DNA from: Notamacropus eugenii
Lineage: Eukaryota; Chordata; Mammalia; Diprotodontia; Macropodidae
DNA length: 64,000 nt
NCBI RefSeq assembly: GCF_028372415.1
Contig: NC_092879.1
Location: forward strand, 98,314,857 to 98,378,856
Direction: 5' to 3'
Below, piece after piece: positions 1 through 11,625 of this stretch (the first letter of the stretch is position 1; each line of letters begins with the position of its first letter). Made by a program: the position numbers and the translations under genes. The notes beneath the pieces were generated by a model. It was given only the letters and a program-made list of their open reading frames with translations, had not been told where the DNA came from and made no database searches.

Positions 1-655
1 TAAATGGAGAAACTGGGAAAATAAGAGCTGGATGGTAAGAGATATCCAGAGTAAGAGATGTATGGAAAGAGAATTGTACTAAATGAGAGATTCCTTGGTG
101 GAGATACGTACACAATAACGTGTGAAAAGAGAAACCTTGACAGTGAAGGATGGGCAGCAGTGGAAGGAGATGTGGATGTTTGCAGTGATCCAGACAGTGA
201 GAGATGGGTGAATGGAGAAATTAACAGCGTGATCTTTGGAATGAAACATGAAAGGTGATTGATTGTAAAATCAAAATTGTACAAAATGGATGAATAACAA
301 GAATTTAGCAATACAAGATGATTGAATTGAGAGCTGAAAAGGCTGAAATGAATGAATGGCTAGACGTAGCCATGGACAAATGGATTTTTAGGCTAACTGA
401 AGGAAGAAGACATGAATGGATGGCAAGACCTAGACAGTGACAGATGGAGGAATACAGAAACACAAGTATGGAGACTATTGTGATTGGAAAAAGCTAGAGA
501 GTAAAAAGTGACCCAGTATATTGATTTAGACAAGAAGAGATGAATGAATATAGCAAGGCCAAAATGCTGGGAGACTGGTGCTTGAAGAGACCTGAAGAGG
601 CACAGAAGGAGGAATGGCTACATCTAAGCAGCAAGGAATGAAGAGGGAAAAGGAT
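1..655. repeat. Purine-rich degenerate tandem repeat, first block
   Basis: The plus strand is dominated by G and A. It is built from loosely repeated phrases such as 'gagagatggatgaatgg' and 'caagacctagacagtga'. A longer segment starting near 55 (a 'tatggaaagaga' phrase, then 'gagagattcc', then 'gtgaaaagagaa') recurs, diverged, near 1750 and 2700, so there is also a higher-order repeat with a spacing near 950 bp or a multiple of it. The short reading frames here are by-products of composition. Confidence 0.7.
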
Positions 656-1700
656 CTTGATAATAAAATATGGAAGACAGAGTCCAGATGGCAGAGTGAG
701 GCATCACAATTGCCTAAAGCTCCCCCCACACTGCTTCTGCAATGATCACAGAAAACATGTCAAGCTGAATTCTGAGCAAGAAATCCAAGAGAAAGTAACT
801 GAGACGTTTTTCTGGCCCACAGTAGCTTTGGAAGATAGAAGGAGATATGTGCAAACAATGAGTTGGGGGGCTGGCTGATGCAGCCCTGGGTGATGGCAGC
901 AGCACTGGGCTATGGCTGGGGCAGGAGCTGTAGCATACAGCAGTCCAGCACCCAGGGCCTTTAAGAAGACTGAAGACCTGGGCAGAAAGAAATCTCTAGG
1001 GTCTCCTCTACTAGCACTGGGTGCTGGTTCAGGTACCATTTGGCAGCTTCATCTCCTATTACCCAATTCTGGGTCATATTCTCAGGCAGAGAGGAGCAGT
1101 TGCCATCTAGCAGCTCTGTTGCCAATTTCCCAGCCCCTGGTCACAGTTCCAGGGCAATCATTGTCATGATGAAATAAGGGAATTATCTGCGCAAGGACCA
1201 GAGCACAGATCAGAAGGGCAGTGACCAGACGACTTCCCAGATCACACCATCTTGGAAGCACCAAAAACATACAAACCCCAAGACCAACCTGAGAAATCAG
1301 AAGGAAATGAAAGGCAAAAACTCAGGCCAGTCACTGCCCCCAGGGGTGAGCAGAGCCCTACTCTAACATAAAGTCCAAAGTTAAGAAGTAAGCTGGAAAA
1401 ATGAATAAAAAGCAAAAAAAAAAAAATAATCTGACCATAAAAAGTTTCCTTGGTGACAGTGAGGCTCAAAACACAAATTCAAAAGAGGAAAATGGCTTGA
1501 AAACAATCTACAAATAAAGCTTGAAAGAAAAAATGAGGATAGACATCAACTCAATGAGAATTCTTAGAAGAAATAAAGAGATAAAAGAGCACAAAAAGAT
1601 TTTAAAAATCAAATAAGAGTGGTGCAGGAAAAATCAGGGGAAAAATGAGAGCTATGCAAGAGAATTATGGAACAGGAATCAGCAGCGAGAAATCCCACTC
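656..1700 (+). mobile_element. L1 5' UTR and start of ORF1, 3'-truncated fragment
   Basis: The composition changes abruptly to mixed sequence. From about 1400 it reads as the beginning of a marsupial-type L1 ORF1 region: an ATG followed by an A-rich lysine run, then a purine-rich coiled-coil coding stretch with phrases such as 'gattttaaaaatcaaataagag' near 1600. Stops and indels break every frame. The segment before it (about 660-1400) fits an L1 5' UTR. The fragment stops near 1695 without the rest of ORF1, ORF2 or a poly(A) tail, and purine-rich repeat DNA resumes. It therefore looks like a rearranged piece and not a simple 5'-truncated insertion. Confidence 0.6.
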
Positions 1701-3480
1701 AATCAAGAGAGTGGGCAATGAGAAATGGCTGGTAAGTGAGAGCAAAAGAGCGAGAGGTGTATGGAAAGAGAGCTGTATTGAGTGAGAGATATCCGTGCTT
1801 TGAGGCATGTGTGAAAGCAGAATCCTGAGCAGTGAAACACGGATAATGGTAGAAACAGGGATAGGCAGGAAAGCATGCAAGGAGAGATCTTGAAAAGGAA
1901 ATATGGAATGTTTGTAGTGATCCAGAGAGTAAGAGACATTATTAATATCATCATAGTATGATTGTAGTATAATGTGTAGAAGTATAGTATAATTATAATT
2001 AGTTATAATATACTTAATGTTTGACTGTTTAGAAAGACCAGCTAAGTGAGAAATGCATTGAGTGAACTAAAGTACTGAATGGGAGCTGCATGCTAACCTC
2101 TGAGTGACATGAACGGGTGCACCTAGAGAGTGAGAGATGAATGGATAAAGAGAAACAGACAAGGAGAGAAGAGTGTATTGAGAAAGACAGAAAGGGAGAG
2201 AGTGATGGTGGGTGATTTCTAGACACTAGCAAAAAGCTGAATGGATAGATCCAGAATATGAGAGGTATCAGGATAATGAAATCTAGATGGTAGAAAAAGA
2301 ATGACTGGCAAGAAACATATGAAGTGAGATAGTTGAAATGAGAATGGGCAAGGCAGAAATGGCAAAGAGAAATGGATAGTCAGACTGTCAGAGAAGAACA
2401 CATGAATGGAAGGTGACATATTTGGTGAAAGATGGGTGAGTGTACAGATCAAAAAGTAGAGAGTTTTGTGTTTGGAGGAGCTAGAAATTGAAAAATAGAG
2501 ATCTAGACAAGGAGAGGTGAATGAATGGCAAGACCTAAACATTGAGAGACTGATAGTAGAAAAGACTGATAATTGGAAAGATAGTTGAAAATGGTTAGAA
2601 GAAAAAGGCAAGGGAGGAACAGAAGAACAAACTAGACAGTAAGAGATGGATGAATGGAAAAATTGACAAAAATGAGAGATGGATGGTTAGTAACCAAGAA
2701 AGTCAGGGATGCCTGGAAAGACACTTGTACCAAGTGAGAGATTCCTGTCTGGAGATACGAGTACAGCGAGTATATATGTGAAAGGAGAAGTCCTACGGGT
2801 GAAGGATGGACAGACAGGTCAGGAAACACAGAGAGCCAGGAAAATAAGAAAGGAGAAATTTTAAGAATTAGATATGGAATGTTTGCTGAGAGCCTGCCCT
2901 TGAGAGACAGGTGAAAGGACAAATATACAAAGTGAGGTTTAGATGCTTAGAAAGATGACCAAAGTGAGAAATTGAAGGGTAAATTAAAGTACCAAGTCAG
3001 AATTACATGCTTAGGGAAAAAATGTGCTGGAAGTGGTTGATAATACAGGGAAATAGGGATTAATTGGGAGGCTTAGGCAGGGACTGGTGGATTATTTGGG
3101 AGACAGAGAGGAGTTAGATGTGGATACCAAGAAGGAGGTACACAGGCTGAAAGGACAGATGGAAGGGAAGATAGAATGAGGGTGGGAAGAAGAGAGGACC
3201 CTAGGAGGGAAAGAAAGATGGGATAACAGAGAGAGGGTCAGAAATGACCAAGGGAGACCCAAATGGAGCTACACAACAGGTGGATCAGAGGGATGGATTC
3301 CATGGAGAAAACGCAATGGATCAAGTAACAGATGGAGTGGATCTCTGGATGAAGGAATACAGGTAATTATGAGGGAGGGACTGAGGCATCTAGGGATGGG
3401 TGGAGTGACAGACAGAAGGGCAGGTGAACCTACTAAGAGAGGAACCAAAGTCCAGTGGCTTTGAATTAGGCACTAATTGC
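1701..3480. repeat. Purine-rich degenerate tandem repeat, second block
   Basis: This continues the 1-655 repeat. Diverged copies of the longer unit begin near 1750 and 2700 (about 950 bp apart), with shorter 'gagagatgaatgg' type units between them. There is a strong G+A bias on the plus strand. A small A/T-rich patch lies at about 1935-2015. No gene is supported. Confidence 0.7.
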
Positions 3481-3869
3481 CCAGAAGGAGATTTTTCCTC
3501 CAACTACACCCTTCTTGGAGATGATGGACATTTCTAAGAGAATAAATCATTGCATCTGGGCAGAGGAAGAAAGGGAAATCCCCTCCTCCCTGACTTTGGA
3601 AAATCCAAGGGAGAGTCCCAAGCCTTCTTGAAAGAAAGTAAGAGAAAGAAAGGTGAAGACTTGACCTTTTCTTGCCTACTTAGTGGGCAGCTCTTCCTGG
3701 ATCAGTCACCAATCCTTTTCTGACGTTGCTCCCAATCAAGTGGCACAAATGAGAAGCCACTGATTGTTGCAAGGGGTCAGGACAATGTGGCCCACTGAAA
3801 GGACACAGGATGCAGGCCCATCCTCATTCATTCTCCATGTAATGGCCCCCACTACACAGGCAAGAAGAT
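3481..3869. other. Unassigned sequence
   Basis: This is mixed-composition DNA between purine-rich blocks. I see no recognisable repeat, RNA gene or convincing coding region. Confidence 0.5.
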
Positions 3870-4264
3870 AGTATGAGAAAGAATAGGAAGGTGAAAAAAT
3901 AGTGAATGGGACAAAGACAAAAAGGCAAGAAGAGGGGAAGAGCCAGGGATGGAGGTAAAGAGCCAAAGCCAGAGATGGAGCTAGGAAGAAAAGTGAGTTA
4001 AGAAAAGGAAGCAGACCTAGAGAAAATTAGAGGGAATATGGATTTAGAGAGACAAGACGATGGTGTGCAAAAAGAAGGGAGTATACGCTGAGTAAAAGAG
4101 ACAAAACCATTGAAGGATGGAGGGACACGGAACCAGAGAAAGAATATAAAAGTAAGAGGGACAGAGACAGTGGGAGGAGAGACAATGAGACGAAATTGGA
4201 GGCAACAAGAGACAGAGAGAGAGACAGAGAGGGTGGGAGGGAGAGAAGGAGGGGGGAGAGAGAA

Positions 4265-4267
<3 letters not shown>
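3870..4267. repeat. Purine-rich low-complexity DNA
   Basis: G and A dominate the plus strand, with 'gacagagagagag' phrases that lead into the GA microsatellite. Opposite-strand frames here encode only serine/leucine runs and are not genes. Confidence 0.65.

Positions 4268-4341
<74 letters not shown>
4268..4341. repeat. (GA)n microsatellite
   Basis: An almost uninterrupted GA dinucleotide array of about 37 units. It explains the Arg-Glu and Ser-Leu alternating frames on the two strands. Confidence 0.97.
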
Positions 4342-4343
<2 letters not shown>

Positions 4344-4887
4344 AGAAGGAGGATGCTAGTGAAGGAGACAAACATAATTGGGAAGGGACATAGTGCTGGG
4401 GAGGGGGAGGCTAGAAAGAGAGCCCAGAGGCCCTTTCAGGGCAGGCTCTTTACTTTGATTCTGCCAGCTTCCCCTCACACTTATCACTGGGGGAGGGGAC
4501 AGGGTCAGAACAGGGTTCTCTGTCTTCTACCTTGCCATCAGCAGCTATGGTAGCTACAAGAACATGGGCTTGCCAAGTCAGCCTGAGACAAACCTCAGAG
4601 CCACAGGTCATCAAACAGCAATTCTGAGAGATGAACGTTTACAGTCTTGGTGAGTCCAGGAGAGCCAGAGGTTCCGAATCAGATGTTAGTTGCCCAGTGG
4701 GTAGTATTTCTAGCAGGTGGGCCCTTTTTTGGAGGAGTGAGTCAACAACTGGCAGGCAGATGAGCTGGTGCAGCTGAGAAGGAGAGGGGAAGAACTTGAG
4801 AAATCTAGGGGAAATCTGGCAGGGTCTCAACAAATAGCTCTCATTTTAAGTGGGACTTTGGTGATATAAAGACAAATGATATCAGTA
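4342..4887. other. Unassigned sequence
   Basis: Mixed-composition DNA between two purine-rich tracts. I see no recognised repeat or gene. Confidence 0.5.
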
Positions 4888-5480
4888 AAAATTTACAGTT
4901 CAAGAAAATAAGAAGGAGGGAGGGAGAGAGAGGAATGCAGAGCTATAAAAGGAGGCAAAGAAGAAAAGGAGAGGGAAGAAGTAATGAAGAACACAAGAAA
5001 GAAAAGGAGGCTGTGACAGGGAGACCAAGAAAGAAGAAAGGCTGAAGAGATGGAGGAAGAGAGGAGGGAAAGAGCAAGAAAATGGAAGGCAAGGAAGGTG
5101 TGAGAGGGAGGATGCAAGACCAGGAAGGAGAGAGAGAAGGGAGGATGGGAGAATGAATAGAAGGAAAGGAGGCCTCACTGGAAGGACAGGAGGGGAGCCA
5201 TGAGGGGGAGGATGGATGAGAAGCGATGGGAGAGAGAGAAGGAGGGAAAGAGTCAAGGAGGGTAATAGCATGGGAAGGAAGGAGGGAGGAGAGAGAATGT
5301 TGGCATGAGGGAAAGAGGGAAAGCAGGGGAAGAGGGAAGGGCAGAAGTAAGGGAGGAAAAGTGGAGAGGAAGTGAGAGGATAAATGGGAAGGACAGTGGG
5401 ATGGAGGCACAGTAGGAAGAGGAGAGAGGGAGGGAGAGAAGGAAAGACAGAGACAAAGGGGAAGGGAGAGCAGTGATGGG
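4888..5480. repeat. Homopurine GGAA/GAGG tract
   Basis: Nearly 600 bp of plus strand consist mostly of G and A in 'aggaagggagg' phrases with few pyrimidines. Such tracts can adopt triplex (H-DNA) structure. The long minus-strand frames (for example 4900-5631) are compositional artefacts rich in Ser, Pro, Leu and Phe. Confidence 0.85.
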
Positions 5481-5689
5481 GACATAATAGGGGCCTGGCC
5501 CATGGAACACCAGCCTCAGAGCACAGCCACCGCACTCTGCGGGCTGTTGGACCATGTGGACAAGGCTGGGGAACCTGAAAAAGGGATGACGTGATGGAAG
5601 GGCTCAGCTCCCCATGTTGGAATATGTACATTCTGGACCTGCTTCAGGTCTGTTATCTGGACCCCCATTACAGATGGAGGGACATTAGG
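5481..5689. other. Unassigned gap between homopurine tracts
   Basis: Mixed-composition sequence, not recognised. Confidence 0.5.
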
Positions 5690-5950
5690 CAGAGGGGAAG
5701 GAAGAAGGGAGGAAAAGAATCAGAGAGGAAACAAACAGCAACAAGGAAGGGGAGGATGGAGAAGGGAGGGTGAGGAAAGGAAGTCTGAGAGGAGGAAAGA
5801 GAGCAAGATGGAGGGAATGATCAAAGAAGGAAAGGTGGAAGGAAGTGAGGGGGAGAGCAGGAAGGAAGAAGACAGAATTGGAGAGACAACTGGAGGGAAG
5901 CAAACCAGGAAGGAAGGAGGGAAAGGAGTAGGAAAGAGAGGGAAGAGAGG
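5690..5950. repeat. Homopurine GGAA tract
   Basis: A second G/A-rich block with 'ggaaggaagg' phrases. It ends abruptly at the hAT-like fragment. Confidence 0.8.
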
Positions 5951-6110
5951 CTAGCCCAGGGGTGGGGAACCTACAGCCTTGAGGCCCCATATGGCCCTCT
6001 AGGTCCTTAAGTGCAGTCCTTTGACTGAATCCAAACTTCCAGAAGAAATTCTTTTGGTAAGGATGCTCTTTCTTTTTCAGTCCTTCCTGGCTGTATTTAA
6101 GCAAGGTGGC
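5951..6110 (+). mobile_element. hAT-like non-autonomous DNA transposon fragment
   Basis: It begins with 'caggggtggggaacctacag', followed by a 'ggccctctaggtcct' block and 'cctttgactgaatcc'. This is the terminal sequence of a palindromic hAT-type element. A second diverged copy lies at 29352-29467. Only one arm is clear here. The family name is not asserted. Confidence 0.6.
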
Positions 6111-9100
6111 AAAGACTACTCTAAGTCTCCAGCTAGGAAGTGAGCACTAGCGCTCGCAGCCTACTTACCCCACTCATGGCCCTGTGGTTGTTTCTTTCCT
6201 GCCTTAGGTGAATGTACACTGGAGATGGCACAGACCCTGTGTCCTCTGCAAGGTCAGAAGAACTAGCAGAGGTGTGGGAGCCGGAGTCCAAGCCAGAGTC
6301 TGCCAGCACACCCCAAGGAACGACAAGGAAGACACCACATCCTACAAGCAAGAAAGCAACTGCATTCATTGGCTGTGCCACATTCAGGATGTAGCAAAGG
6401 CTACTCTCCTCAGGGACCAAAGTGGGACAGGGGAATGTATGCCCCCTGGGCTTTGGGGGGAAAGGGGACTTCTGTTCTTGCTGTAGCTCCTCAGTGAATA
6501 GACAGCAAATTGTTGTTAACTGGTTAAATAGAAGCAATGACGGACTGACAATCATGGGCAATGGATGCTGAGAAAAATACGTTGGGGTTGGGGCTCAAAC
6601 CAAAAGCATTAGAAAAAGACATCTCCACCCTTTCAGGGCCACTCCTAGAACCCTGAGCCAGGAGAGTGGGCCTTGGGACAGTTACTGCTGAACACGGTCT
6701 ACAGGTGCAAGTCCTCCCCTGTGACCTTTGCAGGGGCAAGGAAGAAAGACATTAAGTGCTTGAGGTCCGTGGCTCCAGTCTCCCCAGAAAGGAAGCATGG
6801 GAGGAGGAGTCTAAACCCAATTAAGGCCAAAACATGTGGCCACTACATAATGATGGTGTCTTATGAATGAAAGAGTTTCTCCAGACTGAGAAGTGACTCC
6901 AGATGTGGGGCAGAAGTGTGGCCACAGATTTGACTCTTTTTCTTACAAATGAGCTCTATTGAGCCTCTGACTTCAATGAAGCTGCAGGCCCAAAATGGGG
7001 AGCTTGGTCAGGCTGAATCCCATCTTGTGACCAGTGGGGATGCTCAGGGCAACTGCTGGAATCTCTAGGCGAGTGGCTGACATGCAAGGTCACTAGTCAA
7101 CAATTCACATACTTCCCCCTGACTTTGGATAATTAAGATCCATCATCCCTACCTTCCAGCAGGGCATAAGGAAGGCAGCATTGCTACAATGCCGTGGTGC
7201 TCTAAGCATTCCCTGTAGCTTCACCCACATCATGAAGAGGACAATGGCTTAACCAAACTGAGGGCATTTAGTTAAAGCATGCCTCAGAAAGCAAATTTTC
7301 TCTCTGAAAACATAGTAACATGATGGGAAAAAAGAGAATATTATTGAACTGAGAATAATATAATCCTGGAATGTTGGAATTTACTCACAAAATGTAAAAA
7401 AAATGCTTTATATCCTTAAGTAATCAAGTTTAGAATGTCACTGGTTTTAAAATATGACTCATAAAACTAAGACTGTTGACTCCATAATGAGTGTGCCCCA
7501 GAAGGCTATGGGCTGAGGAAGGTCTGGGGGGAGGGAAAGGAGGACAGGACAAAATAGAGTCCTGCCGTATGGGGATGGGGCCTTATCACAAGTACATCTT
7601 CACGTTTGACCTTGTACTTGGTCCCAGGAAGTCTCTGTCCATCTAAGATGCATGCCCTTCCCCTACCTGGAGGCAAAGAGGAGCCAGCTGCCATCCACAG
7701 CCCCTCTCTCCACTACCATCATGCCTGTCAGGCCCCTCTTTTCTTTTTCATCAGTTGCCAGGAAAGAATATCCCATCACCACAGTTGACACTGGGATATT
7801 GGGGGAGGGGGGAAGCAGATATTTCCAGGTGTCATGATGTGTGGTTGGGGGGTGGGGAGGAGACAAAGCCTCTTCCACTCTCAAATTAGACACAAAAGAA
7901 ATAAATCCTCCAACGTATCCCATCGTTGCTGCTAAGTGGGGCTGAGGGACAAGGAGAGGTGCTGTTTGTGCCCTAGGACATAGGCTATGCCTTTGGGATC
8001 CTCGAGGAGATTAAGGATAAGGGGCAGTGGGGGGTCAACAAGTAGGCTCCCTGTGCCTTCTCAGAGTCCTTCAAGGGGGAAGGGAGGGAGAACTGGGCTC
8101 CCAGTACAAAGAGACATGCCTCCATTTCCCCCTCCAAGTATGACATCCTCTATTGCCAAGCCCCACACACTTCCCTCTATTCAGTTTCTATCATCCAGCA
8201 AAAAGGGGAGAGTGACTACAATAAAACAAATGATCTTTGTTTGAAGTTATAATTTGACTCAGTTAAAAAGTTTCCCATTTTCTAGAAACAGATAAAAAGA
8301 GCCACGCAAGAGAAAGGTCAGTGCTCCCACTACCACAGTGTTCACCATCACTAATAGTGCATTATCAGGTTGGACCACATGGATGCTGAGGGCCCTGGCC
8401 AACTCTCATAGTCTCTAGTCCTGTAGATCTCTACTCTAACTTGTATACCAGTCATGCCCCTCCCAGAGAGCTCTTGCAATGCCCACCACCCAAAGGAGGC
8501 ACCTGGAGAGGGGCCCGAGTTTGAACCCAATGAGAAAGATGCCTTTTCACAGGGCTGTGACAGCCAGATGGCTCATGTCCCTTAGGGAAGGGAAACTCTC
8601 TCAGACTTGAATAGTATTAAAGAGATAGAAATGGAATGAAATGAAACAAAATGAAATACAAGCTCTTGAAGAAAGGGAGTATAACCACAAGGTGTTGCTG
8701 GGGCACCGTGGATGGCAATATTACATGAAGAAGAAAGGAGATGGGGAGCAGAACCAGGTTGCCTTGAAAGCTAATGACAATCTACCAGCTCAACACCTGG
8801 TGCCACTTTTCCAGAGAGATCCTGCATTGAAATGATATGATGCAAAGTTCATTCCCCAGGGTGGCTTTGTGAGGGAAAAGCCTGCTCCCAGTGGGACTAA
8901 TTGGGAACTCAATGACTGTGTCTGGGAGAGAGGAGCTTGTGGTTTGGGAATGGCCACGGTGGGCATAACAACCTGTGATTGATTTCCACCATTCTGATTA
9001 AAACTTTTGTCAAGTATGTCTTCGTGAGTTGTCTTAAATGAAGCCCAACAGGGAGGGGACGTAAGGGATGGGGTGGGGGAAAAGGGAGGTCAATCCATGA

Positions 9101-9394
9101 GATTTGATTAGATGGGGCAGATATTCTCTCTAGAGTAAGGAAAGAGCATCTACACTCCCAAAGACAAGGCAGCACGGAGAGGGTGAAGACAGCCATTGCT
9201 GGTGGTGGACACCGCGTGTCAAAACATCATTTAAATAGGCTAGAAGTAAAAAAAATGTCAGAGGAAAGCAAACCCTTCTCGGAACCCTGAAGCTGCTCTG
9301 GAAAAGTCTTGCCCAACCAGGATTTGTAGCTCCTCCTAGCTGCTGGGAAATGCTGCCTACAACAAACAGCCTTTATATGCTTACTTACTTCTTA
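6111..9394. other. Unassigned, mostly single-copy-looking DNA
   Basis: Over 3 kb without a repeat I can name. Several short frames exist, for example 6133-6561 on the minus strand and 8641-8835 on the plus strand (64 residues, rich in Glu, Lys and Gln). None shows a recognisable domain, splice context or codon pattern strong enough to call a gene. Exons of a host gene cannot be excluded. Confidence 0.4.
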
Positions 9395-10248
9395 TTGTAC
9401 ATGTTGGACTAAAGGACTAAAAAAAGGCAAAAACATGATCCTTGCCCTCAAGGATCTCCCAGTCTAATGGAGGAGACACCCTATAAATACACATGTGCAA
9501 TGTATGGCATGTGTGTATACACACATACAGAGAGTAAATGGAAGATAATCTCACAGGGAAGACACTAGGAGGAGGGAAGGGAAGGGAAAGGCCTCCTGAA
9601 GAAAGGAGGATTTGAGTGGAATCTTGAAGGAAGCCAGGAAAACCAGGAGGCAGAAGTAAAGAGACAAGGCATTCCAGGCATGGAAGAACCACAAGGGAAA
9701 ATACAGTCAGGAGATGGAGCATCACTGAATTGTAGAGCATGGGGAGGAGAGGAGAGTACCAAATGGCTAGGCAAAGGGCTTTCAATGCCGAACAGCATCT
9801 TCAATGTACTGGGGAGTTGCTGAGTAGTGCGGTGATCTACTTTAGAAGTTTAGTGGAAGAAAGACTGGAGTGGGGCGTGATTTGTGGCAAGGAGATAAAT
9901 CCTCAGGCTATGGTAATATTGCAGTGTGGGGCAGTGCCAGAAGACAGAAGGGAACATTTTGAAGGGATGTGAAGGCAGAAAGGACAGGACTGCAGCACAG
10001 ATTGGATATGTGGAGTGGGGTGAGACTGAGGACCTGAAAATGACACTGAGCTTACAAGCCTGGGTGACTCAAAGGATGGTGTTGCCCTCAACAGGAAGAG
10101 GAAAATTGGGGGCAAAAGAGGGTTTGGGGAAAGACAGTGAGTTCTGCTTTGAGACATGCTGAGTTTGAGATGCCTGCAGGACATCCAATACTAAATATCT
10201 GAAAGGCAGTTGGTGAAACAAGATTAGAGCTCAAAAAAAGAGGTTAGA
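9395..10248 (-). mobile_element. LINE-2 (L2) ORF2/3' end, antisense
   Basis: Read on the minus strand this is the 3' part of L2. The end carries the 'cttgagggcaagg' type segment (plus strand 'tgccctcaaggatctcccag' at about 9445). The body includes 'aaaggcattccaggcatgg' near 9665 and 'gagtttgagatgcctgcagg' near 10160, both standard in antisense L2. It is heavily mutated and the reverse transcriptase frame is broken. A small TG/CA-rich patch lies near 9490-9530. Confidence 0.75.
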
Positions 10249-10251
10249 TAT

Positions 10252-10480
10252 AGAGCCAGGTGGTGCAGTGGATAGGGCATTGGACCTGGACTCGGGAAGA
10301 TGAGTTCAAATCTTGCCTCAGAAACTTAACTAGCTGTGTGACCCTGAGGAAATCGCTCAACCTCTGTCTGTCTCAGGTTTCCTCATCTGTAAAATGGGGA
10401 TGATAACAGCAGCACCTGCATCCTAGGATTGTTGAAAGGATAATATTTGTAAAGTATTCTGCAAACCTTAATGCACTTCA
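10252..10480 (+). mobile_element. tRNA-derived SINE (MIR-like/CORE type)
   Basis: It has an A-box-like 'tggtgcagtgga', a B-box-like 'gagttcaaatc', and then the SINE core 'agctgtgtgaccctgagg' and 'cctcatctgtaaaatgggga'. This is the general layout of MIR/CORE SINEs common in marsupials. It ends in an A/T-rich tail. Confidence 0.85.
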
Positions 10481-10531
10481 TATTATTATTATTGTATTAA
10501 CTGTAATAATAATATCATATTATTATTATTA
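10481..10531. repeat. ATT-rich microsatellite/SINE tail
   Basis: Repeated 'tattattatt' units on both sides of a short TAATAATAAT run form the tail of the preceding SINE. Confidence 0.7.
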
Positions 10532-10612
10532 CATAGGATATTCCAAAAGTCTTAGAGCTAAACTTTAATTGCTTAAAACTTCACTAAGACTTTTGGGACA
10601 CTGTATAGAACT
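10532..10612. mobile_element. Mariner-type MITE, about 80 bp
   Basis: A near-perfect palindrome. The left arm contains 'ttccaaaagtcttag' and the right arm 'ctaagacttttggga', which are inverted copies. The interior (aactttaattgcttaaaact) is itself symmetrical. Size, terminal inverted repeats and flanking TA suit a Tc1/mariner MITE. Confidence 0.75.
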
Positions 10613-10629
10613 AAGAATCTTTTGCTTAA

Positions 10630-10800
10630 GAGATGATCATTGAAAACCTGTGTGCTTCAACCCTTCGGGACAGCCATGCTTAATGGGAATGACTTGGAGG
10701 AAGAGGCAGTGAAGGTATGTCAGACAGAAGAGGAACCAGGAAGGAGCAGTGTCCCCAAAACCTAGAGGGAAGCGAGTCATGAGTGATACAGTGACAAAGC
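10630..10800 (-). mobile_element. L2 fragment, antisense
   Basis: The 'agaggaaccaggaaggagcagtg' to 'aacctagagggaag' stretch is typical of antisense L2 ORF2. The fragment is short and broken. Confidence 0.55.
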
Positions 10801-10904
10801 ATAACAAAACCATGGGCTTGAGATGCACAAGGAGATAGGGGCTCAAAACCGTGGTGCAGCTGGACTCTAAACAAGCTCCTTTACTACCAAACCAACCATC
10901 CTCA

Positions 10905-11095
10905 TGATGGTCCATGCCCTGGAAGGGTGAATGGGGGTGAAAAGTCACTACATTGTTTACATGAACCTTTGACCCATTGACAATGCTACTCAATCTATAT
11001 CCCCAAAAGACCAGATAAAGACCCATATGTACAAAAATATGTATAACAGTTCTATTTGTAATGGCAAAGAATTAGAAACTAAAGGGCTGCCCATC
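10905..11095 (+). mobile_element. L1 ORF2 C-terminal fragment
   Basis: It contains the conserved L1 3' ORF2 segment encoding the '(P)F..D...L....PK..I' region and 'ggcaaagaattagaaac' followed by 'ggctgcccatcgagtg'. It is interrupted at 11096 by L2 sequence and seems to resume at 11626, so it is probably part of one older L1. Confidence 0.65.
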
Positions 11096-11097
11096 GA

Positions 11098-11625
11098 GTG
11101 AAGTCAACAAGCATTTATTAAGTACTTAATATGTGCCAGACACTGTGCTAAACACTGGGGAACAAAGAAAGACAAAAGAGAGTTCCTGATCAAGGAGCTT
11201 ACACTCTATTGGGGGAGACAACATGCTAACAACTAGGTACAAACAAGATACAGATGGAGTAAATTGGAGGTAATCTCAAAGGGAAGGGGGGATGTGGAAA
11301 GACGACTGTAGAAGATGGGGTTTTAGCTGAGACTTGAAGGAAGCCAAGAAGCTGAGGTGAGGATGGAAAGAATCCCAGGCATGGGGGACATCCAGTGAAA
11401 AGGCATAGAGTTAAGAGATGGAGTGTCTTATTCAAGGAATAGCCAAGAGGCCAGTATCCCTGAAATATACAGTGTGTGGAGGAAATGAGGTGTGAGAACA
11501 CTGAGCCAGGTTATGAAGAATTTTAAAAGCCAAACTGAGGATTTTACATTGGATCCTGGAAGCAATGAGGAGTCAATGGAGTTTATTGACTAGGGGAAAT
11601 AACCTGACCTGAATAATAGAACTTA
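11098..11625 (-). mobile_element. L2 3' end, antisense
   Basis: It starts with the reversed L2 terminus 'caagcatttattaagtactt' and continues through 'atgtgccagacactgtgcta', 'gaatcccaggcatggggga' and 'aaagccaaactgaggatttt'. All are standard antisense L2 landmarks in order. It splits an older L1 fragment. Confidence 0.8.

Noticed and set aside
1..3480. Possible CRISPR-like array because of regular short phrases
   Set aside because: Units are imperfect with no constant repeat-spacer structure, and the DNA is mammalian.
4110..4553. 147-residue plus-strand frame with Arg-Glu repeats
   Set aside because: Created by the GA microsatellite; low-complexity only.
4900..5631. Long minus-strand frame of 243 residues plus several overlapping ones
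   Set aside because: They translate a homopurine tract into Ser/Pro/Leu/Phe runs on the opposite strand. No domain, and overlapping frames are equally open.
6133..6561. 142-residue minus-strand frame
   Set aside because: No recognisable domain or composition of a real protein, and a comparable plus-strand frame overlaps it.
10252..10330. Possible tRNA gene from A-box and B-box motifs
   Set aside because: It is the head of a SINE. No cloverleaf with acceptor stem can be formed, and SINE core and tail follow.
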